The notes under the pieces were generated by a model. The model saw only the letters and a program-made list of their open reading frames with translations. It was not told the DNA's origin and made no database searches. Of a DNA stretch of 64,000 nt, positions 16,785 to 27,000 are shown piece by piece (position 1 is the first letter of the stretch; each line of letters starts with the position of its first letter). Location of the stretch: contig OZ244879.1 of NCBI GenBank assembly GCA_965221295.1, positions 3,038,001 to 3,102,000 of the forward strand, read 5' to 3'. The DNA is from Bin87 sp965221295 (GTDB taxonomy: Bacteria; Chloroflexota; Dehalococcoidia; Lucifugimonadales; UBA3495). The position numbers were made by a program, and so were the translations under genes.

Positions 16785-19043
16785 ATGATCGACATAGGAA
16801 ACATAAAAGCGCAACTGACTGAGCGTGACGCGCTCCGCGACAGCGATACGATCAAAACCGACGTAGTTGAGCGCATACAACCACAACACGCGGACGCTTG
16901 GCCGCCGCAACTGGACTCCTATGTCCGTGATGCAATAACGTCAGTTGGAATACCACGACCTTACCAGCATCAAGCCGATGCTATCGCACGGTCGTTGGAA
17001 GGCGTGGATGTAGTTATGGAGGCTCCTACCGCCAGCGGCAAAACGCTCGCGTTCACCGCTCCAATGCTGCATTCCTTGGTGCGCAATGAAGGTTCTCATG
17101 CGCTCATGATTTACCCAATGAAAGCGCTGGCCTTTGACCAACGAGAGCAAATCCGGCAGGCGTGTGAGCCGCTGTCCGTAGAATCCTGGCCATATGATGG
17201 CGACACGCCCGACGACGTCAAAAGAATGCTTAGGGACCACCCGCCTCACATTCTGTTGACCAACCCCGAATACCTGAACATGTCCTTCTTGGCTTGGGCC
17301 GATCTTTGGCAAGACTATTTGCGAAATCTTCGCTACTTGGTCATAGACGAAATGCACGAATATCGTGGCTTTTTCGGCGGCAACATGGCGCTGTTGCTGC
17401 GTCGCTTCTTTTTGCACTTGAGCCGAATCGGCGCGAAGCCGCGCGTGTTCTTGTCAACAGCCACCTGCGCTAACCCAGCGGAACACGCCAAGAACCTCAC
17501 GGGCCGCGATGTAGAGGTAATCTCTGCCCGAAATGTCCTACGGCCTAAGCGGCACTTCATGTTCGTAAAGCCGGATATTCCCGACTTTCGCTACCGGGAA
17601 ATTCTGCAACTTCGAGTCGAGCAGGCAGCATTGACCATGATGTCCGAAAACTTGCAGACATTGATATTTTGCCCAACTAAACGATTCCTTGAAGACGCCT
17701 TTCACAACTGTCGAAACAAAGCGATGGAACTTGGCTTGGATGCGAAACGAATTTCGGCTTTTCATGCTGACTTGAGAAACGAACAGCGTCAAGACATACA
17801 AAAGAAAATCAAGGAAGGCAGTGTCGATGTGGTATTTACTACCAACGCTTTGGAACTCGGCCTGGACATCGGTGGACTTGACGGTGTGATACTAGCCGGA
17901 TTTCCTGCCAGTATTATGTCTGCATGGCAGCAAATCGGACGCGCTGGGCGTGGTTGGGACAAGGATGCCTTCGTGTTGTTCTACTCCATGAACGACCCGA
18001 TTGACCGATTTTTTGTGGAAAATTTGGACGCATTCCTGGTCAAGCCCTTTGACCAGTTGATTGTTGATCCCTCCAATGAGGAGTTGATTGACAACCACTT
18101 AGCGCCTCTCGCTGCTGAAAGCGGCGGGGAGGTTTACCCGCCCGAAGAAGACATCTTGGGCACCGCATTTTACGAGGCGGCACGCAAAGATGCCGGGACA
18201 GTGCCACCAGGCTACCGGCCACATCCACGACTCAATATGCGCGGTGGCATCGGAAAATCTTTCAGTCTCAAGCACGGCAACGAGGAAATAGGACAAATTT
18301 CAGCGCTGCGGCGTTTCCGGGAGGCTTATATTGGCGCCATCTTCACTTTCTTTGGCCGCAAATACCGTGTCCATTCCCACGAAGAAGACGCTGTTGTGCT
18401 AGTAGAAGCGGAGCCAAATCTGAGGACCGACGCCGGATTCTATACGGTCATGACGCCACGAGATATTTTCCAAGGCCATGGTTATGGAGACATCGGAGTC
18501 TATTACGGCGTGTACGACGTGATAATGAACTTCACCGGTTACAAGTTGGTGGATGAAAGAACCGGCGCTGAAACGGGAACGGGCGGCAACATGGACGCGC
18601 AATCGCAAAACAACCTGCACACTTTCTGGATCAATATGCCCCGCAGCGACAAGGCCGTCGCCGGTATCGGGGCGCTTGAGCATATGCTCCGCGTGGGATC
18701 TATGTTCATCATTCCGGCCGACCGCTTTGATACCAGCACTTACTCAAAGACGAATGATGAACCCACCACCGCCTACTACTACGAGAACTACTCTGGCGGC
18801 ATCGGCGTGGCCAAAAAATTATTTGAGGTGTGGCGAACCGCGCTAGCGAAAGGGATTGAGATCGCCGAAAACTGCGTTTGCCGGGCGGGGTGTCAAAACT
18901 GCATTGAGCCGGCAAAATCATACAACATCAGTAACTCTGACATCGATAAGGTGCAGGGCATTGAATTAGCCAGAGACCTTTTGGCTAAGGTGGAGAGCGG
19001 CCCCGACACCAAATTCCACAATGGTCGGATGATACCCATCTGA
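16785..19043 (+). CDS. DEAD/DEAH-box helicase with C-terminal Zn-binding domain (MrfA/YprA-like)
   Basis: This 752-residue superfamily 2 helicase starts at ATG 16785, behind GGGGAGG. Motifs: Q-like RPYQHQADAI, Walker A APTASGKT, Ia YPMKALAFDQ, DEMH box VIDEMHEYRG, III STATC, then FTTNALELGLDIG and QQIGRAGRG in the second RecA domain. The C-terminal part is DUF1998-like with a C-x-C-x3-C-x2-C zinc motif (CVCRAGCQNC). Length and order match Bacillus MrfA (YprA), a 3'-5' helicase in mitomycin C crosslink repair. Its nuclease partner MrfB is not seen nearby. The gene looks less GC-rich than its neighbours, which could mean horizontal transfer. Confidence 0.9.
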   Translation: MIDIGNIKAQLTERDALRDSDTIKTDVVERIQPQHADAWPPQLDSYVRDAITSVGIPRPYQHQADAIARSLEGVDVVMEAPTASGKTLAFTAPMLHSLVRNEGSHALMIYPMKALAFDQREQIRQACEPLSVESWPYDGDTPDDVKRMLRDHPPHILLTNPEYLNMSFLAWADLWQDYLRNLRYLVIDEMHEYRGFFGGNMALLLRRFFLHLSRIGAKPRVFLSTATCANPAEHAKNLTGRDVEVISARNVLRPKRHFMFVKPDIPDFRYREILQLRVEQAALTMMSENLQTLIFCPTKRFLEDAFHNCRNKAMELGLDAKRISAFHADLRNEQRQDIQKKIKEGSVDVVFTTNALELGLDIGGLDGVILAGFPASIMSAWQQIGRAGRGWDKDAFVLFYSMNDPIDRFFVENLDAFLVKPFDQLIVDPSNEELIDNHLAPLAAESGGEVYPPEEDILGTAFYEAARKDAGTVPPGYRPHPRLNMRGGIGKSFSLKHGNEEIGQISALRRFREAYIGAIFTFFGRKYRVHSHEEDAVVLVEAEPNLRTDAGFYTVMTPRDIFQGHGYGDIGVYYGVYDVIMNFTGYKLVDERTGAETGTGGNMDAQSQNNLHTFWINMPRSDKAVAGIGALEHMLRVGSMFIIPADRFDTSTYSKTNDEPTTAYYYENYSGGIGVAKKLFEVWRTALAKGIEIAENCVCRAGCQNCIEPAKSYNISNSDIDKVQGIELARDLLAKVESGPDTKFHNGRMIPI

Positions 19044-19143
19044 TTCCGTTATCCGGACCGGCCGCGGAGGAGGCCTCGAGGATACGGTCGCAGTTGTAGT
19101 GTAGAGGGCGCGCAACCCCCCTTTCCGTCGTTGCCAGAATCCG

Positions 19144-19265
19144 CCATTGGGGGAGCGATAGCAACGCGGCAATCCCGCGCCAGCGCGAACAACCGTGCGG
19201 TGGCGGCAGGCCAACGGCCGCGCGTTGTGGTCAACGAGATTGCCGCGCTTCGCTCGCAATGACAG
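19144..19265. repeat. Single palindromic repeat unit
   Basis: This is one copy of the window-wide palindromic element. The left arm is degenerate (CATTGGGGGAGCGATAGCAACGCGG would be CATTGCGAGGAGCG... in full copies). The right arm, GAGATTGCCGCGCTTCGC followed by TCGCAATGACAG, is intact. It lies about 100 bases after the helicase stop. Confidence 0.88.
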
Positions 19266-19543
19266 GTGGGTTTAGGCTCGCGGCGGCCGGGGGATCAGAT
19301 TGTGGTGAGGGTGGAGTGCGCTCGCTACCACCCGATGGGTAGCGATGCCGCCCAGCCGGTCGTTTGCGGAAACGCCGCCATCATCCGTGGTCGCAATCAC
19401 ACGCGCGGGATCATTCAACCGCGCGAACCCCAATACAGATTGCAGAAAACGGGGCCGCTGGAGATTGCGCTCCGCGTTATGCGGCGTTACAGTTGGCGAG
19501 GTTCCAAGACCGCGACGTTGGATGTGATATCAGGAGGTCAGTC
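19266..19543. other. Non-coding leader region of formate dehydrogenase
   Basis: This gap of about 280 bases before the formate dehydrogenase start shows no supported gene. A strong ribosome site AGGAGG lies at 19532-19537, seven bases before the ATG. No clear promoter is seen. Confidence 0.4.
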
Positions 19544-20761
19544 ATGAGTTCCGGTTCCCGGCGGAAAATCCTTTGCGTTCTCTTTGACGATCCGGTAGCG
19601 GGCTACCCGCCCAACTACGCGCGCCAAGACCTGCCAGCGTTGGCCCATTATCCCGACGGCCAAACCCTACCTTCGCCATCGTCGGTGGACTTCGCGCCCG
19701 GCCACTTGCTGGGCTCGGTGTCAGGCGGGTTGGGTCTGGAGTCCTTTCTGAAGTCTCACGGGCATGAATTCATCGTAACGTCCGACAAGGACGGCCCCGA
19801 CTCGGTGTTCGAGCGAGAGTTGGTGGATGCCGACGTGGTGATCTCCCAGCCGTTTTGGCCAGCGTATCTCACGGCGGAGCGCATCAACACGGCCTCCAAT
19901 CTGAAAATGGCGATTACCGCCGGCATCGGTTCGGACCACGTTGACCTACAAGCTGCCATCAATCGGGGCATCACGGTCGCCGAGGTGACCTGGTGCAACA
20001 GCATCAGCGTCGCTGAACACGCCGTCATGCAGATGCTGGCGCTGGTCCGCGACTACATACCGCAGTACGGATGGGTGACGCGTGGCGGCTGGAACATCGC
20101 CGACGCTGTTTCCCGCTCCTACGATATCGAGGGCATGGACGTGGGCGTGGTGGCGGCCGGCCGCATCGGCCTGGCCGTGCTCAAACGCATGAAACCCTTT
20201 GACGTGAACCTGCACTACACCGACCGCCACCGCCTGCCTGCCGATGTCGAGGCGGAACTGGGCCTCACCTTCCACGACACTGTGGAGTCGCTGGTGAGCG
20301 TATGCGACGTGGTCAGCATCCACTGCCCGCTGCACCCCGAAACCGAGGACATGTTCAACGACGAGCTCATCGGCAGGATGAAGCGCGGTTCGTACATCGT
20401 CAATACCGCTCGCGGCAAGATCTGCAACCGGGAGGCCATCGTCCGCGCCCTGGAAAGCGGCCAGTTGGCCGGCTATGCTGGCGATGTGTGGTTTCCTCAG
20501 CCACCTCCCAATGATCACCCGTGGCGCTCCATGCCCAACCATGCCATGACGCCGCACACGTCTGGCGCCTCGCTGTCCGCCCAAGCCCGCTACGCCGCCG
20601 GAGTCCGCGAAATCCTGGAATGCTGGCTGGATGGCCGTCCCATCCGCGAGGAGTATCTCATCGTGCAGGGTGGGGCGTTGGCCGGAACCGGCGCCCGATC
20701 ATACTCCGAAGGCGACGCCACCGGAGGTTCCGAAGAGGCAGCCAGCTTTACGGCCCGCTAA
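19544..20761 (+). CDS. fdh: NAD-dependent formate dehydrogenase
   Basis: This 405-residue protein oxidises formate to CO2 with NAD+ and needs no metal. It closely resembles the Pseudomonas sp. 101-type enzyme along its whole length: CVLFDDPVAGYPPNYARQDLP, the DKDGPDSVFERELVDADVV block, QPFWPAYLT, TAGIGSDHVDLQAA, the Rossmann GVVAAGRIGLAVLKRM, the HYTDRHRLP NAD-specificity loop, and DVWFPQPPPNDHPWR with the active-site histidine in MTPHTSG. Clear AGGAGG ribosome site. It belongs to the D-2-hydroxyacid dehydrogenase superfamily but is not a generic member. It stands alone; electrons would enter as NADH. Confidence 0.95.
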   Translation: MSSGSRRKILCVLFDDPVAGYPPNYARQDLPALAHYPDGQTLPSPSSVDFAPGHLLGSVSGGLGLESFLKSHGHEFIVTSDKDGPDSVFERELVDADVVISQPFWPAYLTAERINTASNLKMAITAGIGSDHVDLQAAINRGITVAEVTWCNSISVAEHAVMQMLALVRDYIPQYGWVTRGGWNIADAVSRSYDIEGMDVGVVAAGRIGLAVLKRMKPFDVNLHYTDRHRLPADVEAELGLTFHDTVESLVSVCDVVSIHCPLHPETEDMFNDELIGRMKRGSYIVNTARGKICNREAIVRALESGQLAGYAGDVWFPQPPPNDHPWRSMPNHAMTPHTSGASLSAQARYAAGVREILECWLDGRPIREEYLIVQGGALAGTGARSYSEGDATGGSEEAASFTAR

Positions 20762-20900
20762 AGTGGCTAGACGGCCCGATGGCGGCCCCGGCTGCAAGCC
20801 GCTCATGTTTAGGGGCGCCAAACCCCGCCAATGCCAGCGCCTTCTACATCTGTCAATGCCATGGCTTCGTTTCTTTGTCAACGCGAACGCTTCCTTGCTC

Positions 20901-20990
20901 TGTCATTGCCAGCGCATCTTTTGCTGTCATTGCGAGCGCATCTTTTACTGTCATTGCGAGCGAAGCGCGGCAATCTCGTCGATCGCAACC
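20901..20990. repeat. Short tandem of palindrome half-arms
   Basis: Three copies of the TGTCATTGCGAGC arm start at 20901, 20925 and 20949. The spacing is 24 bases, with ATCTTTTGC-like tails. The last copy continues into GAAGCGCGGCAATCTCGTCG as in full units but has no opposing arm. This is a half-unit tandem, different from the full palindromes elsewhere. Confidence 0.8.
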
Positions 20991-21050
20991 AGCGCGTGTC
21001 ATGGTCTGGCCCTAACTGACCTTCGCGTGGGGCGCTGAGTTCAACTTGCG

Positions 21051-21404
21051 TTATTCCCTGTCCGTCCAGCCGGAGATTGCGCAGCCCGGCTCGGGTTTGC
21101 GCGGGAACTCCCGGCACACCCTGGGCCGGCGGTCATAGATTCGGCACGCGAAGGTGGACCGATCCAGCATCGGGCAGGCCTCGCCGGGGTGGTCCAGGAA
21201 CAGCAGGTTGCCGCCGCCATCCGCCGTCGTTTTGACGATTGCAGATTGGCCCAAACCGTCAGCCGCCCGGCGGAAACCGGCCACTTCATGCGGCTCGAGC
21301 CTCAGGATGAGCGGCCCACGGCAACACATGGCGCGGCATTCGTCCATGCAGATGCGGCTAGCCTCTTCTGGCGTAAACTTTGGCGTCGATTCACCGGGCA
21401 GCAT
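21051..21404 (-). CDS. YkgJ-like zinc/iron-chelating cysteine cluster protein
   Basis: This 117-residue protein of the YkgJ/UPF0153 type has a C-x3-C-x3-CC start (ICMDECRAMCCRG, residues 18-30), a middle GEACPMLDRSTFACRIYDRRPRVCREFP block and a last Cys near the end. These cysteines are thought to bind Fe-S or zinc. The function is unknown. The ATG at 21404 lies inside the end of the upstream DUF2277 gene (14-base overlap), so the two are co-translated. The longer frame upstream is not coding-like. Confidence 0.85.
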   Translation of the reverse strand: MLPGESTPKFTPEEASRICMDECRAMCCRGPLILRLEPHEVAGFRRAADGLGQSAIVKTTADGGGNLLFLDHPGEACPMLDRSTFACRIYDRRPRVCREFPRKPEPGCAISGWTDRE

Positions 21405-21609
21405 GAGATTGGAGGGAGTCCAGTAGGACTTGGGTCGCCCGCGCGACATCTGCCACGGCCCGATCGAACGCTGGAGCGTTGACGCGAGACGGTTGGCGGT
21501 ACCCGCTAATCTTGCGGACGAATTGCAGGGCCGCCGCGCGCGCTTCTTCGTCCGATGCAGAGCCGCCGGAGATGTCGGAGCGGCGCAGGGTCTTGATGCT
21601 TCGGCACAT
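21391..21609 (-). CDS. DUF2277 family small protein
   Basis: This 72-residue protein begins MCRSIKTLRR and contains AAALQFVRKISGYRQPSR and FDRAVADVARATQVLLDSL. This is the pattern of the DUF2277 family of small proteins of unknown function, which all begin MCR-x-IK-x-L. It precedes and overlaps the YkgJ-like gene. I know no role for it. Confidence 0.85.
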   Translation of the reverse strand: MCRSIKTLRRSDISGGSASDEEARAAALQFVRKISGYRQPSRVNAPAFDRAVADVARATQVLLDSLQSHAAR

Positions 21610-21855
21610 AGGTTCACTCCATTGGTCTTTGCCGTACAGGGTATCATCTGACCGTTGCCATCAGGTAACCCAATTTGCTGGAGGCGCCCCGCGTCATATA
21701 TCCGCGGCGGTAGGAGCGAACATGCAACGGCGCCTCCCGTAACCTCGGGGAACTGCCGGCGCCACGTGGCGGCTCCTGTGTATAATCCCCTTCTGGCGCG
21801 ACCGCAACGGCGGAGCGTCCCCAACCGACGCGCCGCGACCAACTGGGAGTATGAC

Positions 21856-23082
21856 ATGCAGCCGCTTTCCGACTTGAGGGTTCTGGCCGTCACGGTGTTC
21901 CTGGCTGGTCCGTTCCTGAGCATGACGCTGGCTAGACTGGGCGCGGAGGTCATCAAGGTGGAGATCCCCGGCCGGGGCGACCCGGTGCGCGGCAACGGCC
22001 CTTTCGCCGGACCGGACGGCATCCACTCCGAGCAGCGGTCGGAGCAGCACATCGCCACGCGGTTCCTGAAGCGCAGTCAAGGGGTCAAGAGCGTGACCCT
22101 GGACCTGAAGAACCCCAGGGGTCGCGAGCTGTTCCTGGAGATGGCGCGGCAGTCCGACATCGTACTGGAGAATCTCGCCCCCGGGTCCATGACCCGGCTG
22201 GGCTTGGGTTACGACGACGTGGCGGCGGTGAACCCCGGCATCATCTACGCCAGCATCTCGGGCTACGGCCAAACCGGCCCCTACTCCCAGCAACCGGCCC
22301 ACGATCCACAGATCCAGGGCATGAGCGGCCTGATGGACATCAATGGCGATCCCGACGGCCCACCCACGCGCGTGGGCTTTTACATCGGAGACTTGGTTAC
22401 TCCCATGTTCGCCGCCACCGCCATCCTAGCCGCCCTGCGGGAAAGGGAACGCGCCGGCCGCGGAACCTATCTGGACGTGTCTATGATGGACACCCTAACC
22501 TCGCTGATGCTGATGGAAAACCTGGAGGAAGACCTGGCGGCGGGCATCCCGCTGCGCACCGGCAACAACAGCCGCAGCGGGCCCACTGGCCAATACCAAG
22601 CCAGCGACGGCGTTGTGATCATCACCGCCGCCAGCGATGACCAGTGGCGCCGTCTCTGCAACGCCATGGGGACGCCGGAACTGATCAACGACCCGCGATT
22701 CGAGCGGTATCAGGCTCGTTCCGAAAACGCCGACGCGGCCCGCGCCGAAGTGCAGCGGCGAATCGGCAAAATGACCCGGGCGGAAGCGCTGGAGCGCCTT
22801 TCCGCCGGCGATGTTCCCTGCGCTCCCGTTCGCGCCGTGGCGGAGATCCTGGCCGACCCGCATTTTCGCGACCGGGGCGCTCTGCGTCCCATGCTCAACG
22901 GAGCCTTCAACGGCGCCGTGGATGAGGTGGTCGCGGGATTCCCGGTGTTGTTCGACGGTCAGCCACTGCCCGACGTGCCCGGCGCGCCGGCCCTGGGCCA
23001 GCACAACACAGAGACGCTGGGCTCCCTGTGCGGCCTGGACGCCGACGACCTGACCAAGCTGCGCGCTGACGGCGTCATCTGA
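21856..23082 (+). CDS. Class III (CaiB/BaiF) CoA transferase
   Basis: This 408-residue protein of the family III CoA-transferase fold moves CoA between organic acids. Its N-terminal LRVLAVTVFLAGPFLSMTLARLGAEVIKVE block, GVKSVTLDLKNPRGRELF, DIVLENLAPGSMTRLGLGYD and SGYGQTGPYSQQPAHDPQIQG are typical; in this family the catalytic Asp lies in the DLKNPRG region or just after. ATG 21856 follows GGGAG. The CitE-like lyase gene begins 61 bases later in the same direction, which suggests a shared organic-acid CoA pathway; the substrates are not known. Confidence 0.9.
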   Translation: MQPLSDLRVLAVTVFLAGPFLSMTLARLGAEVIKVEIPGRGDPVRGNGPFAGPDGIHSEQRSEQHIATRFLKRSQGVKSVTLDLKNPRGRELFLEMARQSDIVLENLAPGSMTRLGLGYDDVAAVNPGIIYASISGYGQTGPYSQQPAHDPQIQGMSGLMDINGDPDGPPTRVGFYIGDLVTPMFAATAILAALRERERAGRGTYLDVSMMDTLTSLMLMENLEEDLAAGIPLRTGNNSRSGPTGQYQASDGVVIITAASDDQWRRLCNAMGTPELINDPRFERYQARSENADAARAEVQRRIGKMTRAEALERLSAGDVPCAPVRAVAEILADPHFRDRGALRPMLNGAFNGAVDEVVAGFPVLFDGQPLPDVPGAPALGQHNTETLGSLCGLDADDLTKLRADGVI

Positions 23083-23143
23083 CCGTTTTCATCCGCCTCG
23101 TGGCGCTCCAACACATTTGCTGCCCTTAGGGAGGGAAACCGAC

Positions 23144-24043
23144 ATGCCCCGCATCGCCACCAAACCGCTGCGTTCCGTTATGTTCGTTCCGGGGAACAAG
23201 GAGGACTGGATGCGCAAGGCCCCGCAATACGGCGCCGACGCTCTGATCCTGGACCTGGAAGACTCGGTGCCGGAATCGGATAAGGATGCCGCGCGCCCTC
23301 TGGTGGGCCGGATGATCGACGAACTTGCCCAACGCGGCCAAACTCTATTCGTGCGCGTCAACCGGCTGGAAACCGGGCTGACCGGTTTTGACCTGGAGGC
23401 AGTGACCCGGCCGGGTCTCTACGGGATCCTGCTGCCCAAGGTGGAATCCCCCGCCGACGTGGTGGAGGCCGACGTGCTGCTGCGCTACTTTGAGCGCAAG
23501 GCGGGCATGGCGCTTAATACCGTGTGCATCGACCCCGGCCTGGAAACCGCGGCCGGCATCCGCACCGCCTACGACATCGCCATGGCGTCCGACCGGGTGG
23601 CCCACATGGGCGGTAGCGGCGGCAAGGGCGGAGACACCGCCCGCAGCGTGGGCTATCGCTGGACGCTGGAGGGAACGGAAACTCTCTTCCTGCGGAGCAA
23701 GGTTCTGATTGACAGCCGCGCCGCCGGCATCCAATGGCCCATCAGCGGCGGGTGGTTTGATATTCGCGACCTGGACGGGCTGCGGCATTGGGCCCACAAC
23801 CTCAAGGCGCTGGGCTACACCGGGATGCACCTGATTCACCCTTCCCACGTGCCCATCGTCAACGAGATCTTCACGCCCACGGCTGAGGAGATCGCCTTCT
23901 GGCAGGGCCTGCTGGACGCCATGGACGAGAGCCGCCGTCAGGGAACCGCCGCCGTGACCTACGCCGGCGATATGGTGGACGTGGCCCACGAGGAAACCGC
24001 CAAGGCCATGCTGGAAATGTGCCGAAGCTTGGGGCTGGCGTAG
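23144..24043 (+). CDS. HpcH/HpaI aldolase / CitE-like CoA ester lyase
   Basis: This 299-residue protein has the CitE/malyl-CoA lyase TIM-barrel pattern: RSVMFVPGNKEDWMRKAPQ, the LILDLEDSVPESDKDAAR metal/CoA region, VRVNRLETG, ILLPKVESPADV (catalytic Glu), GLETAAGIRTAYDIA and a C-terminal GYTGMHLIHPSHVPIVNE block. It would cleave or form a 3-hydroxyacyl-CoA such as malyl- or citramalyl-CoA. It follows the CoA transferase and shares its direction. Ribosome site GGGAGGG. It is convergent with the FtsX permease pair. Confidence 0.9.
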   Translation: MPRIATKPLRSVMFVPGNKEDWMRKAPQYGADALILDLEDSVPESDKDAARPLVGRMIDELAQRGQTLFVRVNRLETGLTGFDLEAVTRPGLYGILLPKVESPADVVEADVLLRYFERKAGMALNTVCIDPGLETAAGIRTAYDIAMASDRVAHMGGSGGKGGDTARSVGYRWTLEGTETLFLRSKVLIDSRAAGIQWPISGGWFDIRDLDGLRHWAHNLKALGYTGMHLIHPSHVPIVNEIFTPTAEEIAFWQGLLDAMDESRRQGTAAVTYAGDMVDVAHEETAKAMLEMCRSLGLA

Positions 24044-24045
24044 GT

Positions 24046-27000
24046 TCAGCCGCCCTCTCCGGCGCGCAGCACGCGCTGGACTTCCAAGCGTCCGGTTACG
24101 TAAGCCAGCCAGATGACAGTGGCCAGGCTGACCACAGCCAATACCGCGTAGGCGAGCGCCAGCATTCGCCAGTCCGTTTCCAGGGTGAGCGGCGGCGTCG
24201 CGCGAACTCCGCCCTCGGCAACCTCCAAGGCTGGCAGCAGGGCGGATCCGATTTGGGCGCCGGCCCAGGCGCCGACCGCCACGCCGGTGATGACCACGAT
24301 GGCCAGGTTGAACCACACCACAGCGTTGAGTTGTCGACGGCTGCTGCCCAGGGTGCGCAGCAACGCGAATTCCGTTTGGCGTTCCTTGGTGTCCAGCCAG
24401 CAGAACAGCGCGATGCCCGAAGCGCTGGCCAGGGCCAGAGCCAGGAACATGATGATCACCAAACCGCCCCAACCGGCGTTGGCCAATGGTTGTTGTCCTC
24501 GCAGTTCGGCTTCCTGTTCGGCCACGGTAACCCGGGCGCTGGTGACGCCAATGTCCCGCAGGGCCGCGACGGCCGCGGCGGCGTCGCCCATGGCAAGCTC
24601 CAGGTCGCCAGCGGGGATGTCCCGGTCGATCCACAACTCGCTGGCCCCGCCAAAGATGCGGCGGCCGTGGCGGTTTGAGTATTCTACGAATTCGCCCAGG
24701 TCGGCGATGATGAACGGCTGCTCTCGCGGGTCCACGGTGGGGAAGAAGTCGGTCACGGCCGCTACCACCAGGGGCAACGCAAAGGTTGACATGCCCAAAT
24801 TGATACGGTCTCCGACCTCGGCGCCAGTGGCGTCGAGTATGCCGGGACTGACTACGGCGGGCAGCGGGGGCGAAGCGCCGCCGGGTCTCAGGCCGGGGGC
24901 GCCGATTCCGCCTGGGGCCCAGCTAAACACGGCCGAACCCGACCAGCCGTCGCGAGAAACGTTCCGGCTGGTTTCCAGCGAATAGAGGCCGGGCTGCACG
25001 TAGTCCTCGATGACTCCCCAGCCGTCCGCCGTGTTGAACGGAGCGACTGGGCGTTCTCCTTCCGGCGTTTGGGCGCGCAGGTCGTTGATGAACAGAACGC
25101 CCGGGCGATCGCCGCCGGTGCGTCCCACAATCTGCAGGTTGATCAGCGTATGGGGAGGCTGGTCAAGACGTGGCCGTCCTTCGTCATCCGTGGGCCGCCC
25201 CGTCCTGCCCAGGCGCAAGGCCACGTCGCTTTCCAGCTTCGTCCACTCGCGTCCACTCACGTCGCCCAGAGCGATGTCGTAGTGTCGGCCCGCGCCATCG
25301 CGCAGTCGCGCCGTTACGCTAACCAGACGGTTTTGCAAGTCGCCCGCGCGGGCCCACAAAGACAGCCCCGTGGCGTCCTCGGGCAGCGGCACGCCTTCGG
25401 GGGTGTCTGCAACCGGAGCTATGGCAACCATCAGGTCAGCAATAGTTCGGCCGTTGCCAAAATCTTCACGCCACCAGGCCACATCCGCCAGTCGTTCGGA
25501 CTCCACCGCCAACACGGAAACCCGCTGGGAACCGAACCCTTCGGTGAGCAGGCTTCCCTCGGTTCGCATTACTTCGGCGGAGTCGGCTACCACGCGGGAT
25601 GCCCCGGAATACGCGCGGGGTATGCGCCCAGCGTCGTGCTGGATGCGTATGTCGGCGCCCGTTTCATAGCGAACTCGGTCGTCCAGGCTGCGGGTCAAGG
25701 TGGCCGAAAAGGCGCTGCCCACCACGCCCAAGGCGGTGGACAGCATGAGCAGGGCGACCAGGCTGCCGGGCGCGATGGGATCGCGGGCGATGTGTCGCAG
25801 GCCCTGCACCAACCAACCGGGTCCGAACGGCCCCACCACGCGCGCCAACAAGCCCATGGCCAACGGAAAGAACCGCATAACGAGCAGCCCCAGGGCGATC
25901 AGGCCCAAAGCAGGACCGAGCAACAGCGCGAAATCTATCTCCAGTTCGCGCCCGCCCAGGCTGCGGGTCAAAACCGTGCCACGATTGGAGATCTGCCACC
26001 AGAGGAAGGCGATGACCACCAGGGCCAGCAGGTCCAGGTAATACCGATGGATGAAGGGTGTTCGGGCTGGTCTCGCTCCGGCCTGGCGAAATTCGACGAT
26101 GCCCTTGCCGGCCGCCGCCAAGGTAGCCAACCACAACACCAGGGTCGCCAGCGCCGCGCCGGCCGCGCCCATGGCAACCGCCTGCCACGACAACGACACC
26201 GGCGCCCCCACCGAGGCGGCGTCGAAGACCAGCCCTCCCAGGGCGCGGGCCAACAGCGGCGATAGCAATACTCCGACCACCACCGCCGGCGCCGCCAACA
26301 GCAACCCTTCCACCAACGTCAACGCGCCGATTTGGAACGTGGTGGCGCCGCGGCTCTTGAGCATGGCGATTTCCGCGGCCCGCGCCCGTATGACCATGCC
26401 AGCGGTAATGATTAGGTAATATCCCAGCATACCGGCCACCAGGAACACCATCAGGAACAGCGGAATCCTGGCCAGCAGCAGTCGCTCTTCGTGGTCCTCC
26501 AGGATTCTGGCCAACCCGGTGGAAACGCTGCCGTTGGGCAGGTGGTTGGCCACGTCTCGACGCGCCTGCCTCAAACTGGCCTGGAATTCATCGACCTGCT
26601 TCGCCGGCAGACCGGTGCGGTCAACTTGCAGGAACCATGCCGAGCTGGTGTAGATGCCAGGGTAGCGTCGGCCAATCTGCTGGCGCAGAGCGTCTTCGGA
26701 TACGAACAGCGGTGCCAGCGTCCAGTCATCATCGTGATAGGACAACAGCTTGTCGCGCCGGTACCAGTATTCGTCCTCCCGATCCACGGGCTCGATGACT
26801 CCCACCACGACCACCCGCGTGGCGGGCTGTCCTTCGCCGCCGGTGGCGGGCACGATGCTGAAGCCTTCGCCCAGCGGGATGCCCAGGAACTCGAAGCCGG
26901 TTGGATCAACGGCCACTTCCACCACGATGTCGTCGGTTGCGCCCGAGCTGTCGTCGTACCCGCCGTCGCCAGCGATGCCTGGCCAATGGCCCTGCACCAA

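Noticed and set aside
20902..20990. Intrinsic terminator after formate dehydrogenase
   Set aside because: The half-arms do not form a stem followed by a T-run; they fit the repeat family instead.
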